From the NCBI GenBank assembly GCA_964430935.1, contig CAYSHK010000028.1, forward strand, positions 1 through 50,331: 50,331 bases of DNA, given 5' to 3'. The translations under genes were made by a program, and so were the position numbers. Positions 19,909-28,430 of this stretch are shown here, piece by piece. The notes beneath the pieces are model-generated. The model saw nothing but the letters and a program-made list of their open reading frames with translations, was not told where the DNA came from and did not search any database. Each line of letters opens with the position of its first letter. Within the stretch, counting starts at the first letter, position 1. The stretch comes from Thermopetrobacter sp964430935. Lineage in GTDB: Bacteria > Pseudomonadota > Alphaproteobacteria > Rhizobiales > Aestuariivirgaceae.

Positions 19909-21252
19909 TCAGGCCATGGCCTGACGGAGCTTCCGCCGGGCCTCGTCGGCATCGTCGGGGGTATCCACCCCCAGCCTGCGCTCGGCGGATCTGATGGCCT
20001 GCAGGGCGGCCTCCCACGTGAAGGCGAAGTAGTGGAATCCCTCGCCGTCGATGCGGTCCTCGTCCAGATCGTGCACCACCTGTTCCAGCATGGCGTAGAG
20101 CCGGCCGCGCAGTTCGCCCAGTTCCTCGACGCTTTTCGCCTCGCGCGCCTGCCGGCCGATGTCCACCAGATCCAGATTGTAGACGTCGACACGGCCCTTC
20201 TGGCGCTCCAGCCAGCGGCGGCGCACCCACATGATCCCGGAGAACAGCACCGCCATGATCGAGAACAGCACACCGATCACCTCGGCATTCTCCTGCAGGA
20301 ACGACGGCTGGTCGCGGTTGTAGTAGGCCATCGCCCCCTCGTGCACCGGCAGGATGGTGCCCTTCTCCAGATCCGGCTTGTCGATCAGGTTGGCCAGATG
20401 GGAATATATCGACAGATCGCGCCGGTTCTCGAACAGAATGGAGGTCAGCGTCTTCACGATGCCCGGATCGACGTCGTTGCGCGTCACCAGCATGCGGGCG
20501 GCGGCGACCGATATCGTGTTCTCCGCCGGCAGCGGCGGGCTGCCCGCGTAGAGCCCCTTGGGCAGGGTGATGGTCTGCAGCGCGGAGCGGCGCTTGGACA
20601 TGGCCTCGGCCTGCTCCAGGGGCAGCAGACGGATCGCCGTCGTCTCGGCGAGCCAGCGCACGTGACGGTCCCCCGGAGGCACCATCAGGAACATGCCCTG
20701 CACCTCTCCCTTGCGCAGGGCCAGAAGCGCCTCCTTCTGGGTCAGGGGCAGAGGGCGCATGCGTTCGGGATTGAGGCCGTACTGGCCGATCATGAACCAG
20801 AACGACCGGTAGGCCGCCGTGGTGTAGAACGGTACGGCGATGCGCTTGCCCTCCAGGTCGTGCACCGAGCGGATACCCGAGTCCGCGCGCACCAGGACAT
20901 GGTACGTATCCGGGAAGAGATTGGCCACGAGCGAAAAGCTCGGCCGCGTCACGGCATCCGCCGGAATGGCGGCGAAATCGACCTTGCCACGCTCCAGAAG
21001 CTGGATGTTCATGGCGGGGTCGTCGCTGGCGACGAGTTCCACGCGCAAGCCGCTTTCGCGTCCTTCCGCCAGCTTCGCCACAGCCTCCAGCAGCTCCCGG
21101 ATGTCGCTGCCCGTGCGGTCCGCGGCAATGCGCACCACCGGCGGCGGAGCCTTCATGACATAGAAGTAGTAGAGCAGCCCTCCGGCGATCAGGGCGGACA
21201 GCACGACCGGGATGAAAGCCAGCAGCAGGCCCCGCCTGTTGACCGTGTCCAC
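19909..21252 (-). CDS. Orphan TAXI-family (TRAP-type) solute-binding protein, membrane-anchored
   Basis: A 447-residue protein. The central region (about 40-310) is a periplasmic type II binding fold of the TAXI/NMT1 kind (GSDIRELLEAVAKLAEG, GKVDFAAIPADA, DLEGKRIAVPF). It is flanked by two membrane helices (about 8-31 and 320-342) and ends in a cytoplasmic charged helical tail of about 100 residues. No TRAP permease gene is adjacent. A GTG start at 21252 is chosen because GGGAGGAGGG lies 5 nt upstream; ATGs at 21276 and 21315 lack ribosome sites. Such anchored forms may sense a ligand rather than feed a transporter (inference). Confidence 0.78.
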   Translation of the reverse strand: MDTVNRRGLLLAFIPVVLSALIAGGLLYYFYVMKAPPPVVRIAADRTGSDIRELLEAVAKLAEGRESGLRVELVASDDPAMNIQLLERGKVDFAAIPADAVTRPSFSLVANLFPDTYHVLVRADSGIRSVHDLEGKRIAVPFYTTAAYRSFWFMIGQYGLNPERMRPLPLTQKEALLALRKGEVQGMFLMVPPGDRHVRWLAETTAIRLLPLEQAEAMSKRRSALQTITLPKGLYAGSPPLPAENTISVAAARMLVTRNDVDPGIVKTLTSILFENRRDLSIYSHLANLIDKPDLEKGTILPVHEGAMAYYNRDQPSFLQENAEVIGVLFSIMAVLFSGIMWVRRRWLERQKGRVDVYNLDLVDIGRQAREAKSVEELGELRGRLYAMLEQVVHDLDEDRIDGEGFHYFAFTWEAALQAIRSAERRLGVDTPDDADEARRKLRQAMA

Positions 21253-21414
21253 ATGTCCCTCCTCCCCCCGGCCCATATTGTCATTATACGAATCTTCTAG
21301 CTGCTTGCCATGCATCCGTACCGTCCCCGCGAAGCCTGCGATCGTCTCGCCGACTTTTAATCCCGAACCGGTGCGGGAGCAAGAAGGCGTCCACCCGCAC
21401 CGCGGGCGACGTGT

Positions 21415-22551
21415 TCAGCCGTCACCGTCGGGCAGCAGGGAGAGCGTGTCGTCCCGCATGGCCGCCGCACCCCCGGAGAGAGGGTCGCGCACCGCGGCGA
21501 ACAGTTTCTCGATCTCCTCCCGCGGATCGCCGCGCAGGATGAGAACCATGCGCGTATCCTCCATCCCATCCGGCCAAGAAGGCAGTCGGGAGGGAGGATG
21601 GAAGATGTGCTGGACCCCGTGCACCACCACGGGCCGCGACGGATCGTCCGACAGTTTCACGATGCCCTTGACCCGCAGGAGGGCGGGTCCGAAACCCGCC
21701 CGCAGCAGGTCGATGAAGATCTCCAGGGCCTGCGGCGCGAGAGCCTCGGAGGCCGTGAGCACGAGACTGCGGATCTCCCCGTCTCCATGATCGGCCGCGG
21801 ATGCTCCGCATTCATGGGAATGGCCGTGACCGTGCGCATGCTCCCCTCCGGAGGGGGGCTCGCGGTCCAGCCCGAGCCAGCGCGCCGCATGCACCTCCCC
21901 GTTCCCGTCGGCGAGTCCGGCATGGAACAGCGTCTCCGGCGACACCGGATCGACATCGGCACGCAGGATCCCGGCCACGGGATTGAGGCGGACGAGCATT
22001 TCGGACAGCCGGGAGAGATCCGTCTCCCGGACCTCCTCCATGTCCCCCTTGGTGATCACCAGCCGGTCCGCCAGCGCCACCTGCTTGCGCGATTCGGGAT
22101 GCTCCTCGAGCGTGCGGAGGCCGAACAGCCCGTCGACCACCGTGACGACACCGTCCAGACGCAGCCGTTCCACCAGCCAGGGATGGGCCATGACCGAATG
22201 CAGCACCGGGGCCGGATCCGCCAGCCCCGAAGTTTCCACCACGATGCGGCCGAAGGGGCGCACCCCGCCCTCCGCACGCCGCCCGAGCACGTCGATCAGC
22301 GTCTCCACCAGATCCCCTCTCAGGGCGCAGCACAGGCAGCCGGAGGAAAGCTCCAGCACTTCGTCGGCGGACGCCTCCACCAGCATGTGGTCCAGCCCCG
22401 CCTCGCCGAACTCGTTGACGACGACGAGGGTTCCGTCCATGCCCGGATGTTCGAGGAGGCGGTTGAGCAGGGTGGTCTTCCCCGCGCCCAGAAACCCGGT
22501 GACGACATTGAAGGGCAGCGGAAACCGCGCCTCCTCTCCGGCCATGGGCAT
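21415..22551 (-). CDS. COG0523 family GTP-binding metallochaperone (CobW/ZigA-like)
   Basis: A 378-residue G3E GTPase with Walker A GFLGAGKTTLLN, the metal-binding CxCC motif (SGCLCCALRGD), Walker B-type VVETSGLADP, and a His-rich stretch (HAHGHGHSHECG) before the CobW C-terminal domain. Members deliver zinc, cobalt or iron to client enzymes. No cobalamin genes are nearby, so a zinc role is more likely than CobW proper, but that is inference. It begins 16 nt after the carboxypeptidase stop with GGGAGGAA, so the two are probably co-transcribed. Confidence 0.88.
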   Translation of the reverse strand: MPMAGEEARFPLPFNVVTGFLGAGKTTLLNRLLEHPGMDGTLVVVNEFGEAGLDHMLVEASADEVLELSSGCLCCALRGDLVETLIDVLGRRAEGGVRPFGRIVVETSGLADPAPVLHSVMAHPWLVERLRLDGVVTVVDGLFGLRTLEEHPESRKQVALADRLVITKGDMEEVRETDLSRLSEMLVRLNPVAGILRADVDPVSPETLFHAGLADGNGEVHAARWLGLDREPPSGGEHAHGHGHSHECGASAADHGDGEIRSLVLTASEALAPQALEIFIDLLRAGFGPALLRVKGIVKLSDDPSRPVVVHGVQHIFHPPSRLPSWPDGMEDTRMVLILRGDPREEIEKLFAAVRDPLSGGAAAMRDDTLSLLPDGDG

Positions 22552-22567
22552 GACGCTTCCTCCCGCC

Positions 22568-23866
22568 TCAGTTCACCTTCACGGGACGGGGAGTCGTCTT
22601 GCGTCCGCCGGCGCCGGTGGTCCGTTTCGCCTTGGCCGCCTTCCGCTGCGCCCGCTCCTGCTCGACCAGCGCGGCGAGCTCGGCCAGCGCCCGGGGCGGA
22701 TAGAGCCGGCATTCCACGTCGTGCGCCCGGGCGATCATGCACGCGGAGACGGCCTCGTCCTCGCCGAGGCCCCAGACCAGGCCGGCAAAGGCCTTCTCTC
22801 CGGGCAGACGCACCACGCCCGAGGGCAGTTCCCGTTTCCACAGCCCGGCCGCCAGCCGTTCGGCCTCGAGCGCGGCCTCGGCGGAAACGGAGGCGCGATA
22901 TGCGCCATAGGCCACCCCCCAGCCGGACACTTCGTCGAATTTCGCCATCCGGATGGTGCGCCCCTTGCAGATGCCCGCCGAAAGGTCCGGAGCCGTGCCT
23001 CCCACGTTCCGGATCTGGGTGATGGCGGGCAGCGTCCGTCGCTCCGCACCGGCCCGCAGACGCCGGAAGCCCTCCTCCAGCATGATGCGGGCGAAGCTCG
23101 CCCGCGTGTAGGCCGACTTGCGTCCGAATACCACCGCGGCGAGGGTCCGCCCGTCCCGTGTCGCCGTGGCCAGAAGGTTGAAGCCGGAGGCGCAGATGAA
23201 CCCCGTCTTCATGCCGTTGGCGTCCTTCATCATGAAAAGCAGCTTGTTGCGGTTCTTCTGGCGATGCTTGCCGTGCTTCACGGTGCGCATGGAGAAATAC
23301 TGCCACCAGGACGGATGCTTCTTCAGAAAGTGGTGGTAGATGGCCATGGCCAGCATGCCCATGTCCCGGGCCGTGGTGACCTGCTCGGGATGTCCCATGC
23401 CATGCGGATTGACGAAGTGCGTTCCCGTCATGCCCAGATGGCGCGCCGCGGCGTTCATCATGCGCACGAAGTCCTTCTCGGTACCGCCGACCGCCTCCGC
23501 CAGCGCCACCGCCATGTCCGCGTCGGAACGCACCAGCAGGAAGGCCAGCATCCTGTCCACGGTCAGCTCCGTCCCCGGCTTGACGCCGAGACGGGCCGCG
23601 CCATGCCCGCCGCCGGAGGCGGCGTATTTGGAGATGCGGAACTTCTGGTTCAGGCGGATGCGCCCCGCCTCCACGGCCTGGAACGTCAGATAGGCCGTCA
23701 TCAATTTGGTCAGCGAGGCGGGATACCAGGGGCGTCCGGCCTCCTCCGCGATCAGCACCTTGCCCGTGTCGAGATCGAAAACGAGCGCAGGCTGGGCCTT
23801 CGCCGGATGGAATGCGGATATCTGCACGGTCAGAACGACCAGGAGGGCCAGCATCAGCCGCCACAT
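22568..23866 (-). CDS. Serine D,D-peptidase, S11 family (D-alanyl-D-alanine carboxypeptidase type)
   Basis: A 432-residue periplasmic penicillin-binding protein with a signal peptide (about 1-25, cut after AKA). The SxxK box SLTK (51-54) and KTG box (220-222) are present. The second box, normally S-x-N, reads S-D-A (114-116) in a context (VRSDADMAVALAE) that aligns well with SxNDAAVALAE of relatives. A basic low-complexity C-terminus follows. It should trim peptidoglycan stems; the altered box raises doubt about activity or specificity. GGAGG precedes the start. It is upstream of the COG0523 gene. Confidence 0.88.
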   Translation of the reverse strand: MWRLMLALLVVLTVQISAFHPAKAQPALVFDLDTGKVLIAEEAGRPWYPASLTKLMTAYLTFQAVEAGRIRLNQKFRISKYAASGGGHGAARLGVKPGTELTVDRMLAFLLVRSDADMAVALAEAVGGTEKDFVRMMNAAARHLGMTGTHFVNPHGMGHPEQVTTARDMGMLAMAIYHHFLKKHPSWWQYFSMRTVKHGKHRQKNRNKLLFMMKDANGMKTGFICASGFNLLATATRDGRTLAAVVFGRKSAYTRASFARIMLEEGFRRLRAGAERRTLPAITQIRNVGGTAPDLSAGICKGRTIRMAKFDEVSGWGVAYGAYRASVSAEAALEAERLAAGLWKRELPSGVVRLPGEKAFAGLVWGLGEDEAVSACMIARAHDVECRLYPPRALAELAALVEQERAQRKAAKAKRTTGAGGRKTTPRPVKVN

Positions 23867-23979
23867 GGCGCGCCTCCGGTTGACTGTATCGGACTTCCGC
23901 GCGAACCGGCACGGAACGCCGCTTCATGAACCTTTCTGCCCCCGGCAGCCATACAGGTACCAGCGCGGGCCACGGTTGT

Positions 23980-24513
23980 TCAACGATTCTCTTGCGGCGA
24001 AATTGCGGCCGCGCCCGTCTCCTCCCCAGGCACCTCCCGATGCGGCTCGAAGGGGCGGGCGCGCTCGAAGAGCTCCCGCACGCGGTCCAGCTCCGCCATG
24101 GACATGGAGAAGTCCGCCGTCAGATTGGCCAGCACCTGCTGGCCGAACTCCGAGAATTCCGAGCACACGCGCATGAACAGATCGTGGGAGATGCGTCTTC
24201 CGGCCAGCGGCGAGAGCGCGCGCACGCTCATCCGGTGCGGAAGGTCGGCGATCATGGACAGCTCCCCGGCGAAGGCACCCGCCTCGAGGCGGGCCACCCG
24301 CTCCCGCCGGCCGCCGTGGTCCAGCCACGCCTCCGCCGTTCCGCGGCTGATCAGCCAGCCCGCTCCGGTCCTTTCCCCCTGCTCGAAGAGATATTCGCCC
24401 GCATCGATCTCGAACTTCTCCGCGGAGAACACCAGCAGCTGCAGATGCGCCGCATGGGTGCCCGCGAAGAGGGGCACCTCCTGCAGCAGCCGGACCTCTT
24501 CCCTGATGCTCAT
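23980..24513 (-). CDS. Cyclic nucleotide-binding domain protein (Crp/FNR-like sensor without HTH)
   Basis: A 177-residue protein, essentially one cNMP-binding beta-roll: LFAGTHAAHLQLLVFSAE, AGEYLFEQGE, and the phosphate-binding cassette region GAFAGELSMIADLPHRMSVRA. The last 50 residues are helical with no DNA-binding helix-turn-helix, so it probably regulates by protein contact. The ATG at 24513 is the best start by family length, though its ribosome site is weak. A perfect TATAAT on the minus strand (24568-24573) lies about 50 nt upstream. It follows the CenR-like regulator gene. Confidence 0.8.
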   Translation of the reverse strand: MSIREEVRLLQEVPLFAGTHAAHLQLLVFSAEKFEIDAGEYLFEQGERTGAGWLISRGTAEAWLDHGGRRERVARLEAGAFAGELSMIADLPHRMSVRALSPLAGRRISHDLFMRVCSEFSEFGQQVLANLTADFSMSMAELDRVRELFERARPFEPHREVPGEETGAAAISPQENR

Positions 24514-24567
24514 GGGTGTGGATGCGCCCCCTGACGCGACTGACCGTCCCTTTGCGATTCCGACGGC

Positions 24568-24573
24568 ATTATA
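24568..24573 (-). promoter_or_regulatory. Perfect -10 box (TATAAT) upstream of the cNMP-binding gene
   Basis: TATAAT on the minus strand, followed about 7 nt later by the presumed start site and 55 nt later by the ATG. The -35 at 17 nt is poor (CTGGCG). A CGAAACG/CGTTTCG stem lies between it and the stop of the upstream regulator gene. Confidence 0.35.
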
Positions 24574-24612
24574 CACGAAACGGCACGGACGCCAGCGCGT
24601 TTCGCAGGACGC

Positions 24613-25299
24613 TCACGGCGCCAGCCGGTAGCCGCCGGATTCGGTCAGCAGAAGCTCGGCCTGCGACGGCTCCCGCTCGATCTTCTGACGAAGCCGGTAG
24701 ATGTGCGTCTCGAGGGTGTGCGTGGTCACGCCCGCGTTGTATCCCCATACCTCGTGCAGCAGCGTGTCGCGCGAAACCACCTTGTCGCCGGCCCGGTAGA
24801 GATATTTCAGGATCGCGGTCTCCTTCTCGGTGAGCCGGATCTTGCGGCCATCCTCCGCGATGAGCATCTTCTGGGCCGGCTTGAAGGTATAGGGGCCGAT
24901 GCGGAAGACCGCCTCCTCGCTCTGCTCGAACTGCCTGAGATGGGCGCGGATGCGCGCCAGCAGCACGGCGAAGCGGAAGGGTTTGGTGACGTAGTCGTTC
25001 GCGCCCGCGTCGAGTCCGAGGATGGTGGCCGATTCGCTGTCCTCCGCCGTCAGCATGATGATCGGACCCGCATATCCGTTGCGGCGCATGACCTTGCACG
25101 CCTCGCGGCCATCCATGTCGGGCATGTCCACATCCAGCAGCACGAGATCGAAATGCTCGTTCTTCACCGCGTTTATGCCTTCCGCGGCGTTCTCCGCCTC
25201 GGAAACGGAGAATTCCTCGTGCAGGGCGAACTGTTCGCCGAGCATCTCCCGGAGGGTTTCGTCGTCGTCCACGATGAGGATCTTTTTCGCAGGCCCCAT
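24613..25299 (-). CDS. OmpR-family response regulator, CenR-like
   Basis: A 228-residue two-domain regulator. The receiver domain has the acidic pair (VDDDE), phospho-acceptor Asp in LVLLDVDMPDMDG, and the Lys in VTKPFRF; the C-terminal winged helix has IRLTEKETAILKYLYRAG and TTHTLETHIYRLRQKIE. The exact phrasing (LALHEEF near the start, ARIRAHLRQFEQSEEA linker) matches what I recall of alphaproteobacterial CenR, an envelope regulator. No histidine kinase gene is adjacent. The promoter at 25335-25362 is strong. The L,D-transpeptidase gene is divergent from it. Confidence 0.9.
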   Translation of the reverse strand: MGPAKKILIVDDDETLREMLGEQFALHEEFSVSEAENAAEGINAVKNEHFDLVLLDVDMPDMDGREACKVMRRNGYAGPIIMLTAEDSESATILGLDAGANDYVTKPFRFAVLLARIRAHLRQFEQSEEAVFRIGPYTFKPAQKMLIAEDGRKIRLTEKETAILKYLYRAGDKVVSRDTLLHEVWGYNAGVTTHTLETHIYRLRQKIEREPSQAELLLTESGGYRLAP

Positions 25300-25334
25300 A
25301 TGCCCTATTCCTCTGTTGTTGTCGTGACGCAGGA

Positions 25335-25362
25335 ATTCTAGGGCACCACCCCCGCAAGTCAA
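25335..25362 (-). promoter_or_regulatory. Promoter of the CenR-like regulator gene
   Basis: On the minus strand TTGACT (25357-25362), 16 nt, TAGAAT (25335-25340). It gives a leader of about 30 nt to the ATG at 25299. Only 74 nt separate the two divergent starts, so the -35 lies 12 nt from the L,D-transpeptidase start. Confidence 0.6.
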
Positions 25363-25373
25363 AGCCGCCGAAG

Positions 25374-25904
25374 ATGCCCACACGCACAATTGAAGAGATC
25401 CGCCTTTTCGTGAGCCCCCGCAACCGCTGCCGGGCCGTGCTGAGGGCCGGCGGCCTGCTTGTCCCCGCCGCCATCGGCGGCCGCTCCCTGACCCGGTTTC
25501 CGAGGGAGGGGGACAGGGCCACCCCGGCGGGCGCCTTCCCGCTGCTGGAGGTGCTCTACCGGCCGGACCGCGTCGGCAGGCCGCGCACCGCCCTGCCGGT
25601 GCGTCCGCTCCGTCCCCGCGACGGATGGTGCGACGCGCCCTTCCATCCCGCATACAACCGCCCCGTCCAGCATCCCTTTCCGGCGAGCGCGGAACGGCTG
25701 TGGCGGGAGGATGGCATCTACGACATCGTCGTCGTGATCGACTTCAACGTCACCAGGCGGATTCAGGGACGCGGCAGCGCCATATTCTTCCATCTCGCCC
25801 GGCCGGACTTCTCGCCCACCCTGGGCTGCGTCGCCATCCCGGAGCGGGAGATGCGGCTGATACTGGCCATGAGCGGACCGCGGACCAGGCTCGTCACCGG
25901 CTGA
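25374..25904 (+). CDS. L,D-transpeptidase catalytic (YkuD) domain protein without visible export signal
   Basis: A 176-residue single-domain protein. The YkuD active site is clear: FFHLARPDFSPTLGCVAI, with catalytic His and Cys in the H-x(n)-[ST]-x-G-C pattern; GDRATPAGAFPLLEVLYRPDR is the conserved N-terminal part. YkuD enzymes make 3-3 cross-links or attach proteins to peptidoglycan. There is no signal peptide or membrane helix from this start and no clear ribosome site, so the start may be internal GTG or the mRNA near-leaderless. It ends 11 nt inside the convergent patatin gene. Confidence 0.85.
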   Translation: MPTRTIEEIRLFVSPRNRCRAVLRAGGLLVPAAIGGRSLTRFPREGDRATPAGAFPLLEVLYRPDRVGRPRTALPVRPLRPRDGWCDAPFHPAYNRPVQHPFPASAERLWREDGIYDIVVVIDFNVTRRIQGRGSAIFFHLARPDFSPTLGCVAIPEREMRLILAMSGPRTRLVTG

Positions 25905-27033
25905 GCGCGGCTGCGGCCATGCGCTCCCGTCCGCTTCCCCGCGGAAGGGAACCGCGCCCCAGGCGGCGTCCGATCTCGTAGAGCCTGCGCATGTGCTCCG
26001 GATCGAAATCCAGGGGGTCGGGCGTGGGCGGCGCCGAACGCGGAATGGACACGACATGGTAGCGCCCGCCATGGCGACGGGTCAGGGCGCCGGCCTCGAA
26101 AACCGTCTTGCGCATCATGGTGCGCAGGAGCTCGCGGATGGAGCGGCGCGAAATGGCGATCGTGTTGGGCTTCACCGCCCGCGCATCCCCATCGGACCGC
26201 AATCTGCCATTGACGACCACCCATACCGACTTCTCGCGCGCCGCGGGCCGCAGCATGAACTCCTCCAGGAGGAACGGCGCCTTGACCGAACCGTCCACAT
26301 GCATCTGCCGGGCCGGATTGTCGGGAAGGGGCTGGATGTAAACGGGCTTGAAGAAACCGGGCACCGCCGCCGAGGCGCGCAGAATCTTCTGCACGATGCG
26401 GGTGCGCCGGGGGTGTCCGGAGGCGGCGATCATCCCGATGTCCCACGCCACGAGACGGCCCGCGTCGAGATTGACCGTCGCCACGTAGAGCCTCCGCCCC
26501 CTGCGGTGCTCGCGCGCGATCTCGTCCAGGAGACGGTCGTCGATCAGCCGCTCGATCTCGTGCTTCAGCGGCGTGTAGTCGTACATCGACGCGCCCGTCA
26601 GCCCGGCCAGCAGCGGTTTCCGCCGATAGATGCGCGAATTGTTCGTCCGCGTGTACAGATCCTCCAGCAGGTCGTCGTAGCGGGAACCGAGAAACGCGAA
26701 GACGCTCATCAGGGCTCCGGTCGAGACGCCGGTGACGATGTCGAAGCGCGGACGCCTGCCGCTTTCCGTCCAGCCCCGCAGGACGCCGGCGCCGAACGCT
26801 CCATCGGCGCCGCCTCCGGAGAGGGCCAGGATCTCCAGCCGTTCGCCGGCCCGCATCCGCGCGGCCGAAAGCCGTCCCGGAGGCGAATCCGCCGCGCCCA
26901 TGGGCGTGACGGCGAGCACCGCGGGATCGACGGGAGGACGCGTGGCGGATGCGCAGGCGGACAGCGCCATGGCCAGAAGCAGTACCGCCAACCGCGCGAA
27001 GACGATGCGGTGGGCGGCGACGATGGTGGTCAT
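25894..27033 (-). CDS. Patatin-like phospholipase, lipoprotein
   Basis: A 379-residue protein with an N-terminal signal and lipobox (MALSAC, Cys at about 27), so membrane-attached in the envelope. The patatin fold shows the oxyanion loop SGGGADGAFGAG, nucleophile elbow GVSTG and catalytic-Asp DGS motif (HVDGSVKAPF), consistent with a Ser-Asp dyad lipid acyl hydrolase. The substrate is unknown. ATG at 27033 has GGGGGA about 10 nt upstream. It overlaps tail-to-tail with the L,D-transpeptidase gene by 11 nt. Confidence 0.9.
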   Translation of the reverse strand: MTTIVAAHRIVFARLAVLLLAMALSACASATRPPVDPAVLAVTPMGAADSPPGRLSAARMRAGERLEILALSGGGADGAFGAGVLRGWTESGRRPRFDIVTGVSTGALMSVFAFLGSRYDDLLEDLYTRTNNSRIYRRKPLLAGLTGASMYDYTPLKHEIERLIDDRLLDEIAREHRRGRRLYVATVNLDAGRLVAWDIGMIAASGHPRRTRIVQKILRASAAVPGFFKPVYIQPLPDNPARQMHVDGSVKAPFLLEEFMLRPAAREKSVWVVVNGRLRSDGDARAVKPNTIAISRRSIRELLRTMMRKTVFEAGALTRRHGGRYHVVSIPRSAPPTPDPLDFDPEHMRRLYEIGRRLGRGSLPRGSGRERMAAAALSR

Positions 27034-27131
27034 GTCTGGAGTTCCCCCGGTCCGACGATCGTTTCCGAATACGGAAGGCATCATGCCGCATGCGTCCGGT
27101 GGAACGCAAGGGGAGAAGGAATTCCGAGATT

Positions 27132-28037
27132 TCAGACGCCCCGTAACGCCTCCGGCATCGGCAGCCCCTTCTGCATGCACGCGGCCTCGACGGTGTTGCG
27201 CAGCAGCATGGCGATGGTCATCGGCCCCACCCCGCCGGGAACCGGCGTGATGGCGGAGGCCGCCTTGCGCGCCTCCTCGAAGGCCACGTCCCCGACGAGC
27301 CGGGTCTTTCCCTCCTCTTCCGCCGGCACCCGGTTGATGCCCACGTCTATGACGATGGCGCCGGGTTTCACCCAGTCGCCACGCACCATCTCCGGGCGGC
27401 CCACCGCGGCGACCAGCAGATCCGCCCGCCGCGCGACATCCGGCAGATCGCGGGTGCGGGAATGGGCGATGGTCACCGTGCAGTTCTCGTTGAGCAGAAG
27501 CTGTCCCAGCGGCTTGCCGACGATGTTCGAGCGGCCGATGACCACCGCCTCCAGACCGCTCAGATCCTCGCGGACCTGCTTGGCCAGCAGCACGCATCCG
27601 CGGGGCGTGCAGGGGACGAGCGCCTTCTGCCCGGTCATCAGCCGGCCGGCGTTGATGACGTGGAAACCGTCCACGTCCTTGTCCGGATCGATGGTGTCGA
27701 TGACCTTCGCGGCGTCGATCTGCGCCGGCAGCGGCAGCTGCACGAGAATCCCGTGAACGTCGGGATTGGCGTTCAGCGCCCGCACCCGCTCCAGCAGCTC
27801 CTCCTCCGGGGCGTCCGCGGGCAGCAGGTACTCGAAGGAGCGCATGCCCGCCTCGACCGTCCGCTTGCCCTTCGCGCGGACGTAGACCCTGGAGGCCGGA
27901 TCGTCCCCCACCAGCACCACGGCCAGCCCCGGCACCAGTCCGTGTCCGGCCTTCAGCTCCCCGACCGCGGCCCGGACCCTCTCCAGCACCTCGCCGGCGA
28001 GCGCCTTTCCGTCGATGATGCGCGCACCACCCGTCAT
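27132..28037 (-). CDS. folD: Bifunctional methylenetetrahydrofolate dehydrogenase/cyclohydrolase FolD
   Basis: Interconverts methylene- and formyl-tetrahydrofolate for purine and formyl-Met supply. The 301 residues show the catalytic Y-x(3)-K region (SRVYVRAKGKRTVEAGM), VHGILVQLPLP, DPDKDVDGFH, and the NADP loop VIGRSNIVGKPLGQLLL, ending TPVPGGVGPMTIAML. Its ATG overlaps the DUF167 stop by 4 nt, so yggT-DUF167-folD form one unit. Confidence 0.97.
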   Translation of the reverse strand: MTGGARIIDGKALAGEVLERVRAAVGELKAGHGLVPGLAVVLVGDDPASRVYVRAKGKRTVEAGMRSFEYLLPADAPEEELLERVRALNANPDVHGILVQLPLPAQIDAAKVIDTIDPDKDVDGFHVINAGRLMTGQKALVPCTPRGCVLLAKQVREDLSGLEAVVIGRSNIVGKPLGQLLLNENCTVTIAHSRTRDLPDVARRADLLVAAVGRPEMVRGDWVKPGAIVIDVGINRVPAEEEGKTRLVGDVAFEEARKAASAITPVPGGVGPMTIAMLLRNTVEAACMQKGLPMPEALRGV

Positions 28038-28381
28038 TCGCCGTCCTTCTCCACCTTGTCCCGGTACTTCTCGACCAGATGCTCCAGCCGCTCCACCGCA
28101 TCGTCGAAGGGCGGCGGAATCTTGAACACCTTGTCCCGCGAGGTCTCGCCGAGCGCCACCGAGATGACCGACTTGGGCACCTTCAGCGCCTTCGCGAGAA
28201 TGGCGATGGCCGCCTTGTTGGCCTTGCCCTTCTCGGGCGGCACGGAGACGTAGATGCCCAGCGCCAGCGAGCCGTCGGCCGCCTCGTAGAGTCCCCCGAT
28301 GCCGTTCTTGCGGGCATTGGGCGTGACCCGGGCATGCACCATCAGATGTTCCTTGACGATCTCCCAGGGCTTGTCGCGCAT
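28034..28381 (-). CDS. DUF167 family (YggU-like) protein
   Basis: A 115-residue small alpha/beta protein with the family signature RVTPNARKNGI near the N-terminus and VSVPPEKGKANKAAIAILAKAL in the middle. Function unknown; its linkage to yggT is ancient and widespread. The start MRDKPWEI has GAGAGGA about 10 nt upstream. It overlaps folD by ATGA. Confidence 0.92.
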   Translation of the reverse strand: MRDKPWEIVKEHLMVHARVTPNARKNGIGGLYEAADGSLALGIYVSVPPEKGKANKAAIAILAKALKVPKSVISVALGETSRDKVFKIPPPFDDAVERLEHLVEKYRDKVEKDGE

Positions 28382-28430
28382 GTCGCAGTATCCTCTCCGC
28401 CGTCTGCCGACCGGTCGTCCGGGCCGGCGC

